A stretch of 64,000 nt of DNA from Methanococcoides burtonii DSM 6242 (GTDB lineage: Archaea > Halobacteriota > Methanosarcinia > Methanosarcinales > Methanosarcinaceae), in NCBI RefSeq assembly GCF_000013725.1, contig NC_007955.1, positions 775,579 to 839,578 of the forward strand, written 5' to 3'. The position numbers were made by a program, and so were the translations under genes. The notes beneath the pieces are model-generated. The model did not search any database and was not told the origin of the DNA. It saw only the letters and a program-made list of their open reading frames with translations. Positions 46,781 to 55,787 of this stretch are shown one piece after another. The first letter of the stretch is position 1; the number at the start of each line of letters is the position of its first letter.

Positions 46781-47895
46781 CAGGATACTTCCACTTTTTT
46801 CAAGTCAATGATATCTACCAATGCTTCAACTAATTTGCAATTTTCGGTTTCAGTACGGCTGGCGATACGGACATAACGGCTAGAGTCAGGTAGAGTCTTG
46901 TCCTGGCAGTGTTTTATGTACATGTTATGCTCAATGAACAATCTACGTGTGAGCTCAGGACCACTCTGTGCGTGATCTGGCAAGCGGCAGAAAATAAAGT
47001 TTGCATCGGGTTTGTAAACCGTCATTCCCGGGATAGCGCACAGTTTTTTATACAGATTGTCTCTGTCGATACGTACCTGCTTGCAGCTTTCGACAAATTC
47101 CTGTCTGTAATCAGGCAATATCCGCAAAAACTCTTCGGCAAATCCGTTGATATTCCATATGTGTACACCTTCCCTTACAGATTCAGCAAATGCTAAATTT
47201 GCAGTCAACATATAACCTATCCTGATACCGCAGATACCATAGGCTTTGCTCATGCTTTTGAGGATCGCTATATTTGGATAACGTTCGAGCTCATTTTCCA
47301 GAGTTGTCTGATCCGGGTCATGTACAAAATCCAGGAAGGATTCATCGATGATCAGCATACAGTCATGTTTTGCAAGTTTTTGTGCAAGAGATATCAGATC
47401 GGACTTGGGAACCAGCATAGATGTTGGATTATTGGGTGTTACCACGACAGCAACATCTGCTTTGATCCTGATCGCTTCAGCAGCAAACTTATCCACATCC
47501 AATTGAAAGGATGGAAACTCAAGAGGAAATTCAAATACTCGGTCTGCAGGTGCTGCATTCGCATATTCATTGAACGAGGGCACTGGAACGATTAGCTTGT
47601 TGGATATGTGGCCGGAGATGATCTTGATAAGTTCGGCAGCACCATTTCCCACAACAATCCTTTCAGCAGGTTGGTGGATCACATCCCCTATAAGACCGGC
47701 AAGTGCATCCTGTGCGATCGGATAGTTAAGGACAATGTCGTGGATTTGATCTTTAAGGGTTGTAAAAACGGCCTCTGGCGGGAAATACAGATTGTAAAGA
47801 TAAGCATGATCAATAAAGTCATGGCGATAGTAACCACCATGCTGTCCAGAAACGAATTCGTATTTTTCAGTTTGAGTTTTGTAATAATTTTGCAT
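46780..47895 (-). CDS. PLP-dependent class I/II aminotransferase or decarboxylase (HisC/CobD-like)
   Basis: 371 residues. Fold-type I motifs include VGNGAAELIKIISG, VVTPNNPTSMLVP, IIDESFLDF and the PLP lysine in LKSMSKAYGICGIRIGYM, with R at YVRIASR for the carboxylate. CobD-type relatives decarboxylate threonine phosphate; HisC types transaminate. Next to a cytidylyltransferase-like gene and a CDP-alcohol transferase, a role in making an amino-alcohol phosphate (for example phosphoethanolamine-like) or aminoethylphosphonate is plausible. The substrate is inference. Confidence 0.82.
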   Translation of the reverse strand: MQNYYKTQTEKYEFVSGQHGGYYRHDFIDHAYLYNLYFPPEAVFTTLKDQIHDIVLNYPIAQDALAGLIGDVIHQPAERIVVGNGAAELIKIISGHISNKLIVPVPSFNEYANAAPADRVFEFPLEFPSFQLDVDKFAAEAIRIKADVAVVVTPNNPTSMLVPKSDLISLAQKLAKHDCMLIIDESFLDFVHDPDQTTLENELERYPNIAILKSMSKAYGICGIRIGYMLTANLAFAESVREGVHIWNINGFAEEFLRILPDYRQEFVESCKQVRIDRDNLYKKLCAIPGMTVYKPDANFIFCRLPDHAQSGPELTRRLFIEHNMYIKHCQDKTLPDSSRYVRIASRTETENCKLVEALVDIIDLKKVEVS

Positions 47896-48127
47896 CAGGA
47901 ATTATTTCCCTTAAATGATTTTGATGTGGCACTTCATTTTTTAAAGCCCTGACATCATGAATTGGCTTTAAATTTAAAGAGTTGGACTGAGGTAATGGCT
48001 TTAAACCGGAAAGTGACCGAACGATCCTCCCTTTCAACCCGCACTTTGATTGTTGGAAAAACTGCCTTGATCTTCCAGAGATATGCGGTTTGGTTTCGTA
48101 AGGAATTATTGTTTCGTATTTGTCCGC
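47896..48127. other. 232-bp interval inside the head-group cluster, unresolved
   Basis: On the minus strand the nucleotidyltransferase frame stays open past its UAG for about 85 codons (ADKYETIIPYETKPHISG...), while another frame reads AYLWKIKAVFPTIKVRVERE before TGA. Neither is convincing enough to call. The PLP-enzyme promoter or a lost domain may lie here. Confidence 0.3.
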
Positions 48128-48877
48128 CTAAAATAGTGTCTCAGCCTTTGCCAGATCTGCAACTGTATCGATCTCATACCATCTTTTGCTGTCAAATGAG
48201 ACTGTTTTAAGATCGAGACTATCATCAGCCACCATTTCTGCAAATACGGTTTCATAATAGTCGTTTACTCTGCCAGCAGAAATGTACTTATCTAGTCTTT
48301 CTGTAATACGATGCCATGAAGAGAGTGAAAAACTGTAAATGTTAACAGTCTTGTATCTGATCTCATCAAGAGCTTCTGCAATCCCGGTATGGAATTTCTT
48401 AACATTTTGGGAGCTATTGACCGTGACAGTGGAACCATTCAGCCACGGTTCCATGCGTGCAACGGCAATTTTATCAGGAGAACGCATTTCATCCAGAAGG
48501 GATTCATCAAAAACAAGATCACTTTCAATAAGTAAGAACGGCTCATTAATAATATCACGTGCCATCCAGAGTGAATAGATGTTATTGGTGGTAGCATAAA
48601 GGGGGCTTATAATAAATTCAATTTCCATGCCGCAAGCCCGCGTTTCTAAAAAGTCACGAATGCATTTTTCCTGGAATCCAGTGACAACAACAAGACGTTT
48701 GAACCCTTGCTTTTTCAAATTGATGACAAGTCGTTCAAGAATAGACGCCTCATGAACCATTGTGAGGCATTTCGGTGAGTTTTGTGTCAGAGGATAAAGA
48801 CGGCTGCCCTTTCCGGCTGCCAATAGTAATGCTGTAGTTATGGCCCCATTACCACTATTACTGTGGTCTGAGTTCAT
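48128..48877 (-). CDS. Sugar/choline-phosphate-type nucleotidyltransferase
   Basis: 249 residues. The nucleotide-binding LLLAAGKGSRLYPLTQNSPKCL lies at about residues 17-38, with VVTGFQEKCIRDFL, SPLYATTNNIYSLWMA and LIESDLVFDESL (metal Asp) following, as in LicC-like cytidylyltransferases that act on phosphocholine or similar amino-alcohol phosphates. It is the first gene of the head-group cluster. It ends in TAG, with the frame open beyond for about 85 codons, so the true C-terminus is uncertain in a possible pyrrolysine user. Confidence 0.82.
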   Translation of the reverse strand: MNSDHSNSGNGAITTALLLAAGKGSRLYPLTQNSPKCLTMVHEASILERLVINLKKQGFKRLVVVTGFQEKCIRDFLETRACGMEIEFIISPLYATTNNIYSLWMARDIINEPFLLIESDLVFDESLLDEMRSPDKIAVARMEPWLNGSTVTVNSSQNVKKFHTGIAEALDEIRYKTVNIYSFSLSSWHRITERLDKYISAGRVNDYYETVFAEMVADDSLDLKTVSFDSKRWYEIDTVADLAKAETLF

Positions 48878-49009
48878 TGTAAATCCGATTGTTTTTCTTC
48901 CATCCTATATAAAGGAGTTGTTACTACTTAAGGGGGGTGGTGTTAACATCGGCCAATTCTGCCTCAGCTGCTATATTAATTTAAAGATGGATATGCTGAG
49001 ATAATCAAA

Positions 49010-49447
49010 TCATTTCAACTTGTTGAACTGATTATAGATGGTCTCCGTTGAAGATATGTTGTATCCTATGATGGATCCTACGGCTTTTAAACCGGTGGAT
49101 TTCAATTCTACCTGACCACTAATCTCGACCGAAGAGTTTGCGTTTATAGTTCTGTCCACAGCTATAGTATTGTTTTCGGTCACTACCATTTTTGAGATAT
49201 GCTCACCGAAAATTGGTTCTACTGAATTTACGTATACATCTTCATCCCCGGAATTATACAAAAGGATATTGTAACTAAGTCTGTGACTGACAGTATTGTT
49301 CTCATCAATGGAGCCAAAGCTGACTGACATTACCGGTACTTTCATACCACCTGGGGACTCTTCGATAGTTGCCATGTCACTGATACTGTACCCAATTGCT
49401 ATTCCTAAAAAAAGTATAAGCAGGCCATATACAATTGCTTTATCCAT
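49010..49447 (-). CDS. Membrane-anchored surface protein, uncharacterised
   Basis: 145 residues. One N-terminal membrane segment (IVYGLLILFLGIAIGYSI) is followed by an extracellular beta-rich domain with several NxS/T sites (ENNTV, ENNTI, NANSSV, YNISST) that could be glycosylated. It resembles archaeal pilin-like or CARDB-like secreted proteins only in outline. Function unknown. A decayed IS lies just beyond its start. Confidence 0.55.
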   Translation of the reverse strand: MDKAIVYGLLILFLGIAIGYSISDMATIEESPGGMKVPVMSVSFGSIDENNTVSHRLSYNILLYNSGDEDVYVNSVEPIFGEHISKMVVTENNTIAVDRTINANSSVEISGQVELKSTGLKAVGSIIGYNISSTETIYNQFNKLK

Positions 49448-49477
49448 TTAGCAAAACCCCCCCACTACTAAAAATCA

Positions 49478-49929
49478 GGCTCTGTGGAAATCCATCTTTT
49501 CTTATCATATTCTCACTTCATTTACAACAGAGGCAAAATCACAAAAGCTTTAAACTGAAATTAAAACAAATATATCTTGCCTTTTTGGTATGTGGTTAGC
49601 TGTTCCTGCCAGACTTCGCAGAGTTCAACTTTATGATAAAAGTACATTTACTATCATAAAGATTATGGTAAATGTTTGTAAAATTTAATATTTGCCTTGA
49701 AAATATTCAAATTTCATTCATTCCAAGTACCGATTAAATCTGGAAAACCAATTCATCTTGCAAAAAATCCAAATACATTGCTATTGCAATCCTGAAAGAA
49801 TGTGTGGGCGAATCTTTGTGCAAGGAAGTACAGAAATCAAGTATAAAAAATAAAATTTACGATATGATACATAACCTTGATAGGGATGTAAAGGTTATGT
49901 ATTCAATTTAGTTGAGAATTCTACAGAGC
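49478..49929 (+). mobile_element. Decayed IS5-like relic with 9-bp target duplication
   Basis: Ends GGCTCTGTGGAAATCC and GAATTCTACAGAGC match the element at 24611. A 9-bp repeat TAAAAATCA flanks it (49469-49477 and 49930-49938). The interior is shortened and very AT-rich, with recognisable transposase pieces (ACATTGCTATTGCAAT, GTACAGAAATCAAGT) but no frame. Confidence 0.75.
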
Positions 49930-49935
49930 TAAAAA

Positions 49936-51141
49936 TCAGCTATCTCCTCTTATCGGACAGGCACACATTTCAAGCAATGCTTCCTCGCTGATATGAGAAC
50001 CACGGCCTATCAGAATATCGCCTTCCTGAACTGTTGTTTTGGCACTTGGGCTATATACCCAACGTTCAGCACGTTTTACTGCCATGATATGGACCCCGGT
50101 CTCAGTGCCCAGCTTCAGTTCGCGGTATGACTTTCCAATGATGGGTGAACAGCCTTCGACCCGAAGCTTTGTTATCACTTCATCTGATTCACGCACAGCG
50201 ATGGTGATGACGGGGTGAAGGTCTATGTCTCGAAGGACCGTATCTGCAATCCCGTAAGCAGCATCGGAAATGGATTCTGATGCATTTGCAAGATGTAGCA
50301 GCCCTCTCAGCTCGTTGACATCGGCAACATGTTTAGCAGTTTCAAGTACCCAATGCTGGAGATCGTATTTCATCTCATCCATTTCTCGTTCAAGGGCTTT
50401 CACTTCCTCAGCAATATCCGTATTATCAAAAAGCAATGCAGAATAAGCAAGTCCTACGGCGAGTTCTGCTGTGTTCTTCATGTCAACAATGATATCGACC
50501 GCTTTATCGAGATCGTTCAATCCCTTCTCATGTTCAACCCTTCGAGGAATGTATTTTTGTGTAGTAGCAAGTTCAACAAGCAGAGGCACACCCTCATCAT
50601 GTCCTCTTGCAAAGATCACATCATCAGCACGGATACGGGTATCGTGGTGTGGGTCATATACCCAGTCGGTGTGTCTTCGAATAGCTATTATCCACATACC
50701 GGTCTCGACCTCAAGCTCGAGATCCCCAAGTGTGGAACCCACCATATCGGAATTTTCATTGATCGTGACACGTATAATGGTCTCTTCGGCTTCCCTGAGA
50801 GCTAATTTAAGCTCAAGTGGAATTCCCATATCCATCTCGATTATTTTAGCAATATCTCCGGCGGCGTTTGCAATATTTTCCGCAGAAGCTGCTACCTGAA
50901 GGACGCCCACCATATCTTCGGCTTCCTCTATCCTGCGTGTACTCAGCATAGCTGCCATTTTCATATGATAGTGGAGTGTATCCATCTTCTCTTCAAGATC
51001 GAGAACTTCCCCTGAAATATCCTCATCGTCATAGACCATTGCGGAATATGCAAGATCTACCATCAGTTCAGATGTATCTTTCATTTCGATAAGGAGATCC
51101 TTAAGGTTCCTTGGGATGTACCTAATTACTTTTGGACTCAT
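49936..51141 (-). CDS. PhoU/TrkA-C tandem-domain regulator of cation transport
   Basis: About 401 residues from the Met at 51141; an earlier ATG at 51168 adds nine residues. Two repeats are visible, each with a PhoU-like helical domain (LIEMKDTSELMVDLAYSA and IIVDMKNTAELAVGLAYSA) followed by a TrkA-C/RCK-C ligand-binding domain (LGDLELEVETGMWIIAIRR and YRELKLGTETGVHIMAVKR, each ending in an RGH or RGS loop). Such proteins commonly sit beside cation channels. It follows the two MgtE-type genes on the same strand and is probably their regulator. The IS relic inserted at its last codons. Confidence 0.85.
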   Translation of the reverse strand: MSPKVIRYIPRNLKDLLIEMKDTSELMVDLAYSAMVYDDEDISGEVLDLEEKMDTLHYHMKMAAMLSTRRIEEAEDMVGVLQVAASAENIANAAGDIAKIIEMDMGIPLELKLALREAEETIIRVTINENSDMVGSTLGDLELEVETGMWIIAIRRHTDWVYDPHHDTRIRADDVIFARGHDEGVPLLVELATTQKYIPRRVEHEKGLNDLDKAVDIIVDMKNTAELAVGLAYSALLFDNTDIAEEVKALEREMDEMKYDLQHWVLETAKHVADVNELRGLLHLANASESISDAAYGIADTVLRDIDLHPVITIAVRESDEVITKLRVEGCSPIIGKSYRELKLGTETGVHIMAVKRAERWVYSPSAKTTVQEGDILIGRGSHISEEALLEMCACPIRGDS

Positions 51142-51280
51142 TTTTTGTGTTCCGCATGTTATCCGCATTTATTAAATATGATTTATTATATATTATAATT
51201 GTTAACGTTTTTAATTATTCGTTTTTAACTATTAGCACATATCTCTTATATATTTTTCATTGTAGCTCTCTTTTAGAATT

Positions 51281-51841
51281 TCAGATTACATTGAACAAAT
51301 ACAATGTTGAAAATATGGCCGTTATTCCTACAAGGTCTCCCAATGTTGCTATCACGGGTATGACCGTGTCATCCGGATCAATTCCGAACCGGTGGGATGC
51401 AAAAGCAATAGCTATAGTGGCAGAGAAGACAGCCAGAAGCTCGAGCGTTCCGGAGATCGTACATATTTTAAAAAGCGTAAAGAATCCCAATGGACTGTCT
51501 CCAAACCCGGACATCATCCATGCAATGACGCTTAATGCCACAGACGCAGTGATCCCGACAATGAATGCTGCTATCACACTGTTTTTTACAACCGGATTCT
51601 TGTGTATGTGGGTCGTTCCGATACCCATATGGAAAGTAGATGAAAGTCTTGCACCGAGTATGCTTCCTGTGTCTCCGCCGATCTTAATGAGCGCAGGTAC
51701 CAGTAGCAATATAGTTGGAACTGATATGAGATTATCAAGTTCCGAGTTAAGTATCTGACCCGTAACAATCCCAAGCACAGATGTGAAAAAAAGGATAGGC
51801 ATCCCTCTTGACAGAATTCCGCGAACGGTATAATAACTCAT
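51281..51841 (-). CDS. MgtE-type divalent cation transporter domain (second of pair)
   Basis: 186 residues with about five membrane segments. The MgtE membrane motif is visible in LLVPALIKIGGDTGSILGARLSS and DPDDTVIPVIATLGDLVGI, the latter shared with MgtE and SLC41. Cytosolic MgtE N and CBS domains are absent, so this is a half-size, membrane-only protein. It overlaps its partner by four bases and likely forms a heterodimeric Mg2+ or Co2+ channel. Confidence 0.85.
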   Translation of the reverse strand: MSYYTVRGILSRGMPILFFTSVLGIVTGQILNSELDNLISVPTILLLVPALIKIGGDTGSILGARLSSTFHMGIGTTHIHKNPVVKNSVIAAFIVGITASVALSVIAWMMSGFGDSPLGFFTLFKICTISGTLELLAVFSATIAIAFASHRFGIDPDDTVIPVIATLGDLVGITAIFSTLYLFNVI

Positions 51842-52458
51842 AACATAAGCACCACCTTTGCAGAAAGGAAAAGCATGAGCATGGATACGATATCACCGAT
51901 AGTAGCTATAGAAGGTGTTACAACATTATCCGGATCAAATCCGAACCTGAACATACCCAGAGCAAGGAGTACTGCTATGACAGATAATATAATGCCTGAT
52001 GAAACGCCAGCAAGAACTGCTATTGAAGTAAGTGCCAGAATACCTGCACTTTCAAATCCAAGCAGAACTGTCATTGTATGTCCGATAATTCCCAGAGCGA
52101 TGGACATTATAAGCCCCAACAGCAATGACCCGTAGATATTGTTTGTAAGTTCCGGATTATTCTCGATCTTTGTTATTAGACCCATGTGAATAGCACTACC
52201 AAGGCGTGAACCAAGGGTGCATGATATATTTCCTCTCATTCCCAATACTGCAGGTGCTATCACGATCAGACCCGGTATCATTTGTAATTCATTGGTCATT
52301 CCCGCAAAAATAAAACCAGCTACTGCTCCACCGATGGTTGCAAGTATCTGGAACGGCAATGCTTCTTTGACTATGGACCGAACACTGGCATAATCTCCCA
52401 GATATTCTTCTTTGATCTCGACATCGTCGTCCTCATCAGCATGGGATCTGTAGGACAT
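51838..52458 (-). CDS. MgtE-type divalent cation transporter domain (first of pair)
   Basis: 206 residues with an acidic N-terminus (HADEDDDVEIKEEYLGDY) and about five membrane segments. Motifs IVIAPAVLGMRGNISCTLGSRL and DPDNVVTPSIATIGDIVSM mirror those of its partner. First gene of a three-gene unit with the second MgtE-type gene and the PhoU/TrkA-C regulator. Confidence 0.85.
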   Translation of the reverse strand: MSYRSHADEDDDVEIKEEYLGDYASVRSIVKEALPFQILATIGGAVAGFIFAGMTNELQMIPGLIVIAPAVLGMRGNISCTLGSRLGSAIHMGLITKIENNPELTNNIYGSLLLGLIMSIALGIIGHTMTVLLGFESAGILALTSIAVLAGVSSGIILSVIAVLLALGMFRFGFDPDNVVTPSIATIGDIVSMLMLFLSAKVVLML

Positions 52459-52713
52459 AGTCTGGTATTTGCACTTTTAGTATTAAACGATTTGCGCGGG
52501 TGGGGGATTATGTTGAGTAATGTGTGGGTTTTGATTAGAAATTTTTGATTATTCATTGAGTTAGAATCTTATCCCTTGCATAGAAAGTTGGGGATATAGG
52601 TAACGTGAAAAAGTGTACGCTTAAAAATCCAAAATCGGAACATATACATAACTTTATAGTGTAGTGACTCTTTTTAATATTAAATATGTAGTAAATATTT
52701 CATAGGTTCATCC

Positions 52714-53799
52714 ATGTCACTTTTTACAAATTTATTAAAATTAAACCCAAATCAAATTCCTTTAGAAGATTTTTTTACTGAAATTTTTACACATTTGCTA
52801 AAATCAGATAGTGATTTATTTTCAAAATTAATTCAGGATTTCAACATATCCAATATTAATTTCAATGACTCTTTTGTAAGTACACAGGAATCATTTGATG
52901 CATTAGATAATCATTTTTCTGGAAGTAGGCCGGATATTTTTATTGAATTGTCAAATGATACTGAAAAGGAACTTATTTTTATAGAATGTAAAATTGGGTC
53001 TGAAGAAGGTCAGGATCAATTACAAAGATACGCAGAACATTTAGACAACATAGAAAATATTAACAAAAAATCTCTTATTTACATTACAAGAGATTTTGAT
53101 GCAAAAAATCAAAAGTATATTTTCATGAATTGTAAAAATAAATCGAGTCTCACATTTAAACAGTTCAGGTGGTATCAAATTTACCAATTCTTATCACTAT
53201 TCAACAAAGACATTAATAATATTCTAATATCTGAGACATTGAACTTTATGGAGGAAAATGGTTTGTCAGGAAGCAATCAGTTTACAAGTATTGATATTTT
53301 AACAATAACAAACTTTCCACGTGTGAGAAAAATGATGGAAGAAACTATGAGTGGAGATGTTTTTAAAAGGTTTGAAAATATAACTGGTGCTAATAATCCA
53401 AGACATTCTACAGCTTTAAATGACTTAAAAGACCATAATCGGTATGTTTATCTTCAGGAACAAAATGATAAATTTCAACTTATATTGGGATATTTCATGA
53501 ACAATTTAACGATTGAATCCTATCCAAAAGTTGGCATATCAATAAACCTTTCTCCAAAAGCTTCTGAAAGAATACAAATAATGGAAGTAATGAAGAAAAT
53601 TGTTTCCAGTTCTGATAAATGGAAAGGTTATGACCTCAACGAGGCAAATAACTGGGCTGTAATTTCTCAAACAAAAAGCCTTGATTATTTTCTTAATCAA
53701 GAAGATCACATTACAGCTCTTCAAAACTATTTCTTGGAACTATTAAATGAGTTGGAAACTATAAAGAAGAATTATAATAATTTACAATGGCTTGTTTAA
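52714..53799 (+). CDS. PD-(D/E)XK nuclease-family protein
   Basis: 361 residues, AT-rich. The nuclease core is seen as SGSRPDIFIELS followed by ELIFIECKIGSEEGQDQL, giving D...E-x-K with a following Q, and a helix DQLQRYAEHLDN. The C-terminal 200 residues are alpha/beta without motifs. PD-(D/E)XK proteins of this layout occur as lone defence or repair nucleases and sometimes as abortive-infection effectors; no partner is visible. It sits beside nested IS elements. A TATA-like TTAATATTAAATATG lies upstream near 52675. Confidence 0.72.
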   Translation: MSLFTNLLKLNPNQIPLEDFFTEIFTHLLKSDSDLFSKLIQDFNISNINFNDSFVSTQESFDALDNHFSGSRPDIFIELSNDTEKELIFIECKIGSEEGQDQLQRYAEHLDNIENINKKSLIYITRDFDAKNQKYIFMNCKNKSSLTFKQFRWYQIYQFLSLFNKDINNILISETLNFMEENGLSGSNQFTSIDILTITNFPRVRKMMEETMSGDVFKRFENITGANNPRHSTALNDLKDHNRYVYLQEQNDKFQLILGYFMNNLTIESYPKVGISINLSPKASERIQIMEVMKKIVSSSDKWKGYDLNEANNWAVISQTKSLDYFLNQEDHITALQNYFLELLNELETIKKNYNNLQWLV

Positions 53800-54464
53800 T
53801 GGCTTTGTAGAAATCCTATTTTCTAACTTCAACTAAACCACTTATTTTTATAATGAGAAGTCCCCTGTGATTGTTCACCAACAAACTTCAACAATTTATT
53901 ACTCGTACATATTCTGTTGTTTTGGACACCATATTTAAGAAAACACTTGACCTATTTTGTAAAAATAGAGACTCAATTAACATTAATGCACTTGATTCTA
54001 CTGGATTCACAAGTGGTTATTGTAGTAACTACTATTCCTGGCGAATTAAAAAATGGAGACGAAGTTATGTAAAGACCAGCATTTCGGTTTATGTCCATAA
54101 TTTTGTGATCACTGGTTACAAGATTTCTGGATAAACAGTTCATGATGCAAAACATGCAAAGACATTGCTATCGCAATGTCATCACAATAGGAGATCAAGA
54201 TATTGTGTGATGGATAAAACTTATGATTCTGAAAAAATACACGAATTGAAAACTTGGATCAATAGCAATTGTTCCATTGAGACAACGTGAACGAAAGCGA
54301 ATCAAAGGAAGATATCGTAAGAAAATGTTACGGGAATTCGATATCAAGATATACTCTATGCAGAATTTGAGTGAAACGATGTTCTCGGTTTTGAAAAGAA
54401 AGTATGGGGAAAACTTACGTGCGAGAAAGTATAGAAATCAAGTAAAAGAAGTAAAGCTCAAAGT

Positions 54465-55711
54465 CAGTACTTCACTAATATTCCCTCCACTAAATAAATC
54501 ATGCAAGGTTACCTATAACATTTCACTACTAACTTTACTTTCAACTTTTTTCTCACCCATTCCTCAATAAAGTGAACAAATAAATCAAATCTGAAAACAT
54601 CTTCTTCTATCGTTTTCGGTCCCCTTTTCACCTTCATAAAATGCATTCTCTGAATCGATAACCATGCATTTTTCAGCATAAATGATATCAACGCATAGAA
54701 ATATCGTAGCATTGGATTTCTTGAAGATGTTTTCGGTTTCACCACATTCCGCATTCGATATGATGATTCAATAGTAAATCGTTTCCTGTAGATCGTGCTA
54801 ATCTTTCCTGGTTCCCAATCAATTCCATAAACAACAAACCCTAAATTCTCACAACCATTCTTCCCCCTCTTTCCTTTCAGATACTTAACATCAATAGCAA
54901 TATCAAGTTCTACATCTCCTTTCTTATTCTTCATGACGTACTTTTCATAACGTTTTTTATTTCCATCAAGAAGATCCTTTATTCTTTTTCCCATCCTTAC
55001 AACAGGAGTAATATGTGGAATCTCATTCTCCTGTAAAAATGCAAAAACATCTCTGGAGTAAAATTCTCGGTCCAAACAAAGAACATTGGTCTTAAGATTG
55101 ATTTTATCAACTAGATCTATGAAATATTTAAGATAATCTGTCTTCGTTCTGCCTTTTTCTACAGGCAACATGGAAATTGTAAATCTGGTGTATTTGTTTA
55201 TGATGCAAAGAGAAATGTAAGAGTAGAATGAGTTTGTTGATTTCTTAGCTTGTCCTCGAATCACATAGTTCTTATTGATAGCATCCACTTCTCCATAGTA
55301 TGGATCATTTGTATAATCAATGGCAAGATCATACTTTTTATTTGAATCAAGGGTTTCGTGGGATGATTGCAAGAGAATCTTTGCATTGTTTTCAATGAGC
55401 TGATCGAAATCAATCTTATGCAAATGATATCTCATTGATGTTTCACATGGAGTCTTATGATATTGTTTACCAATCGAATGAATTGAAAGTTTAGCGGTGG
55501 ACATTCCGAGAATATTAGTGAAGAGGTCTTTAGGAGTAAGTGATCCATTTATTGAAATGGGAATGTTGTCCAGAAGTGGTGGTAGAACCGTTTTGATACA
55601 GTGAGCAGGTGTTAATTCTAGTCGTGATAACATGGAATGGGCATTTTAAAGGTATATAAATGTGCCGAATGGTATTGATTTCGTGAATTATGCCAAAATT
55701 AGAGAACTACT
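54465..55711 (-). mobile_element. ISH3-type insertion sequence
   Basis: 1,247 bp with inverted ends CAGTACTTCACTAATATT and the complement of its partner (AAAATTAGAGAACTACTG). A 5-bp duplication AAAGT flanks it (54460-54464 and 55712-55716). It lies within the IS5-like copy, in the opposite direction. Confidence 0.88.
54509..55633 (-). CDS. ISH3-family transposase
   Basis: 374 residues, intact. DDE residues are in DLAIDYTNDPYYG, CLDREFYSRDVF and RFTIESSYRMRN, with the Y-x2-R spacing typical of this archaeal family. A basic C-terminus (KKLKVKLVVKCYR) completes it. It is likely active or recently so. Confidence 0.9.
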   Translation of the reverse strand: MLSRLELTPAHCIKTVLPPLLDNIPISINGSLTPKDLFTNILGMSTAKLSIHSIGKQYHKTPCETSMRYHLHKIDFDQLIENNAKILLQSSHETLDSNKKYDLAIDYTNDPYYGEVDAINKNYVIRGQAKKSTNSFYSYISLCIINKYTRFTISMLPVEKGRTKTDYLKYFIDLVDKINLKTNVLCLDREFYSRDVFAFLQENEIPHITPVVRMGKRIKDLLDGNKKRYEKYVMKNKKGDVELDIAIDVKYLKGKRGKNGCENLGFVVYGIDWEPGKISTIYRKRFTIESSYRMRNVVKPKTSSRNPMLRYFYALISFMLKNAWLSIQRMHFMKVKRGPKTIEEDVFRFDLFVHFIEEWVRKKLKVKLVVKCYR

Positions 55712-55787
55712 GAAAGTGAGATTACACAATCTTGATAAGTTCATCAAGACTGTGTTTTTAGTTTGGATGAGGATTTCTACAAAGACC

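Larger units (their letters stand above)
53871..55760 (+). pseudogene. Transposase of the IS5-like element, second copy
   Basis: TTG 53871 opens MFTNKLQQFITRTYSVV and LDSTGFTSGYCSNYYSWR; a TAA at 54133 (GGA TAA) stops the frame, which then continues through VMDKTYDSEKIHEL, the frame shift near 54275 and LSETMFSVLKRKYGEN before the ISH3-type insertion. The same upstream TGA and same frame shift as the 24681 copy are present, plus the extra TAA. Confidence 0.75.
53801..55787 (+). mobile_element. IS5-like element, second copy, interrupted by an ISH3-type element
   Basis: Ends GGCTTTGTAGAAATCC (53801) and GGATTTCTACAAAGACC (to 55787) match the element at 24611. Removing 54465-55711 and one 5-bp repeat leaves 735 bp. 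It begins two bases after the nuclease stop codon. This copy lacks the group II intron and so gives the empty-site sequence. Confidence 0.85.

Noticed and set aside
47962-48210. Plus-strand frame of 82 codons over the nucleotidyltransferase end
   Set aside because: Antisense to a well-supported gene, with no ribosome site and no family features.
54150-54205. Paired hairpins GACATTGC/GCAATGTC and CACAATA/TATTGTG as another double-hairpin element
   Set aside because: The sequence encodes expected transposase residues and is present in every copy, so it is not an insertion.
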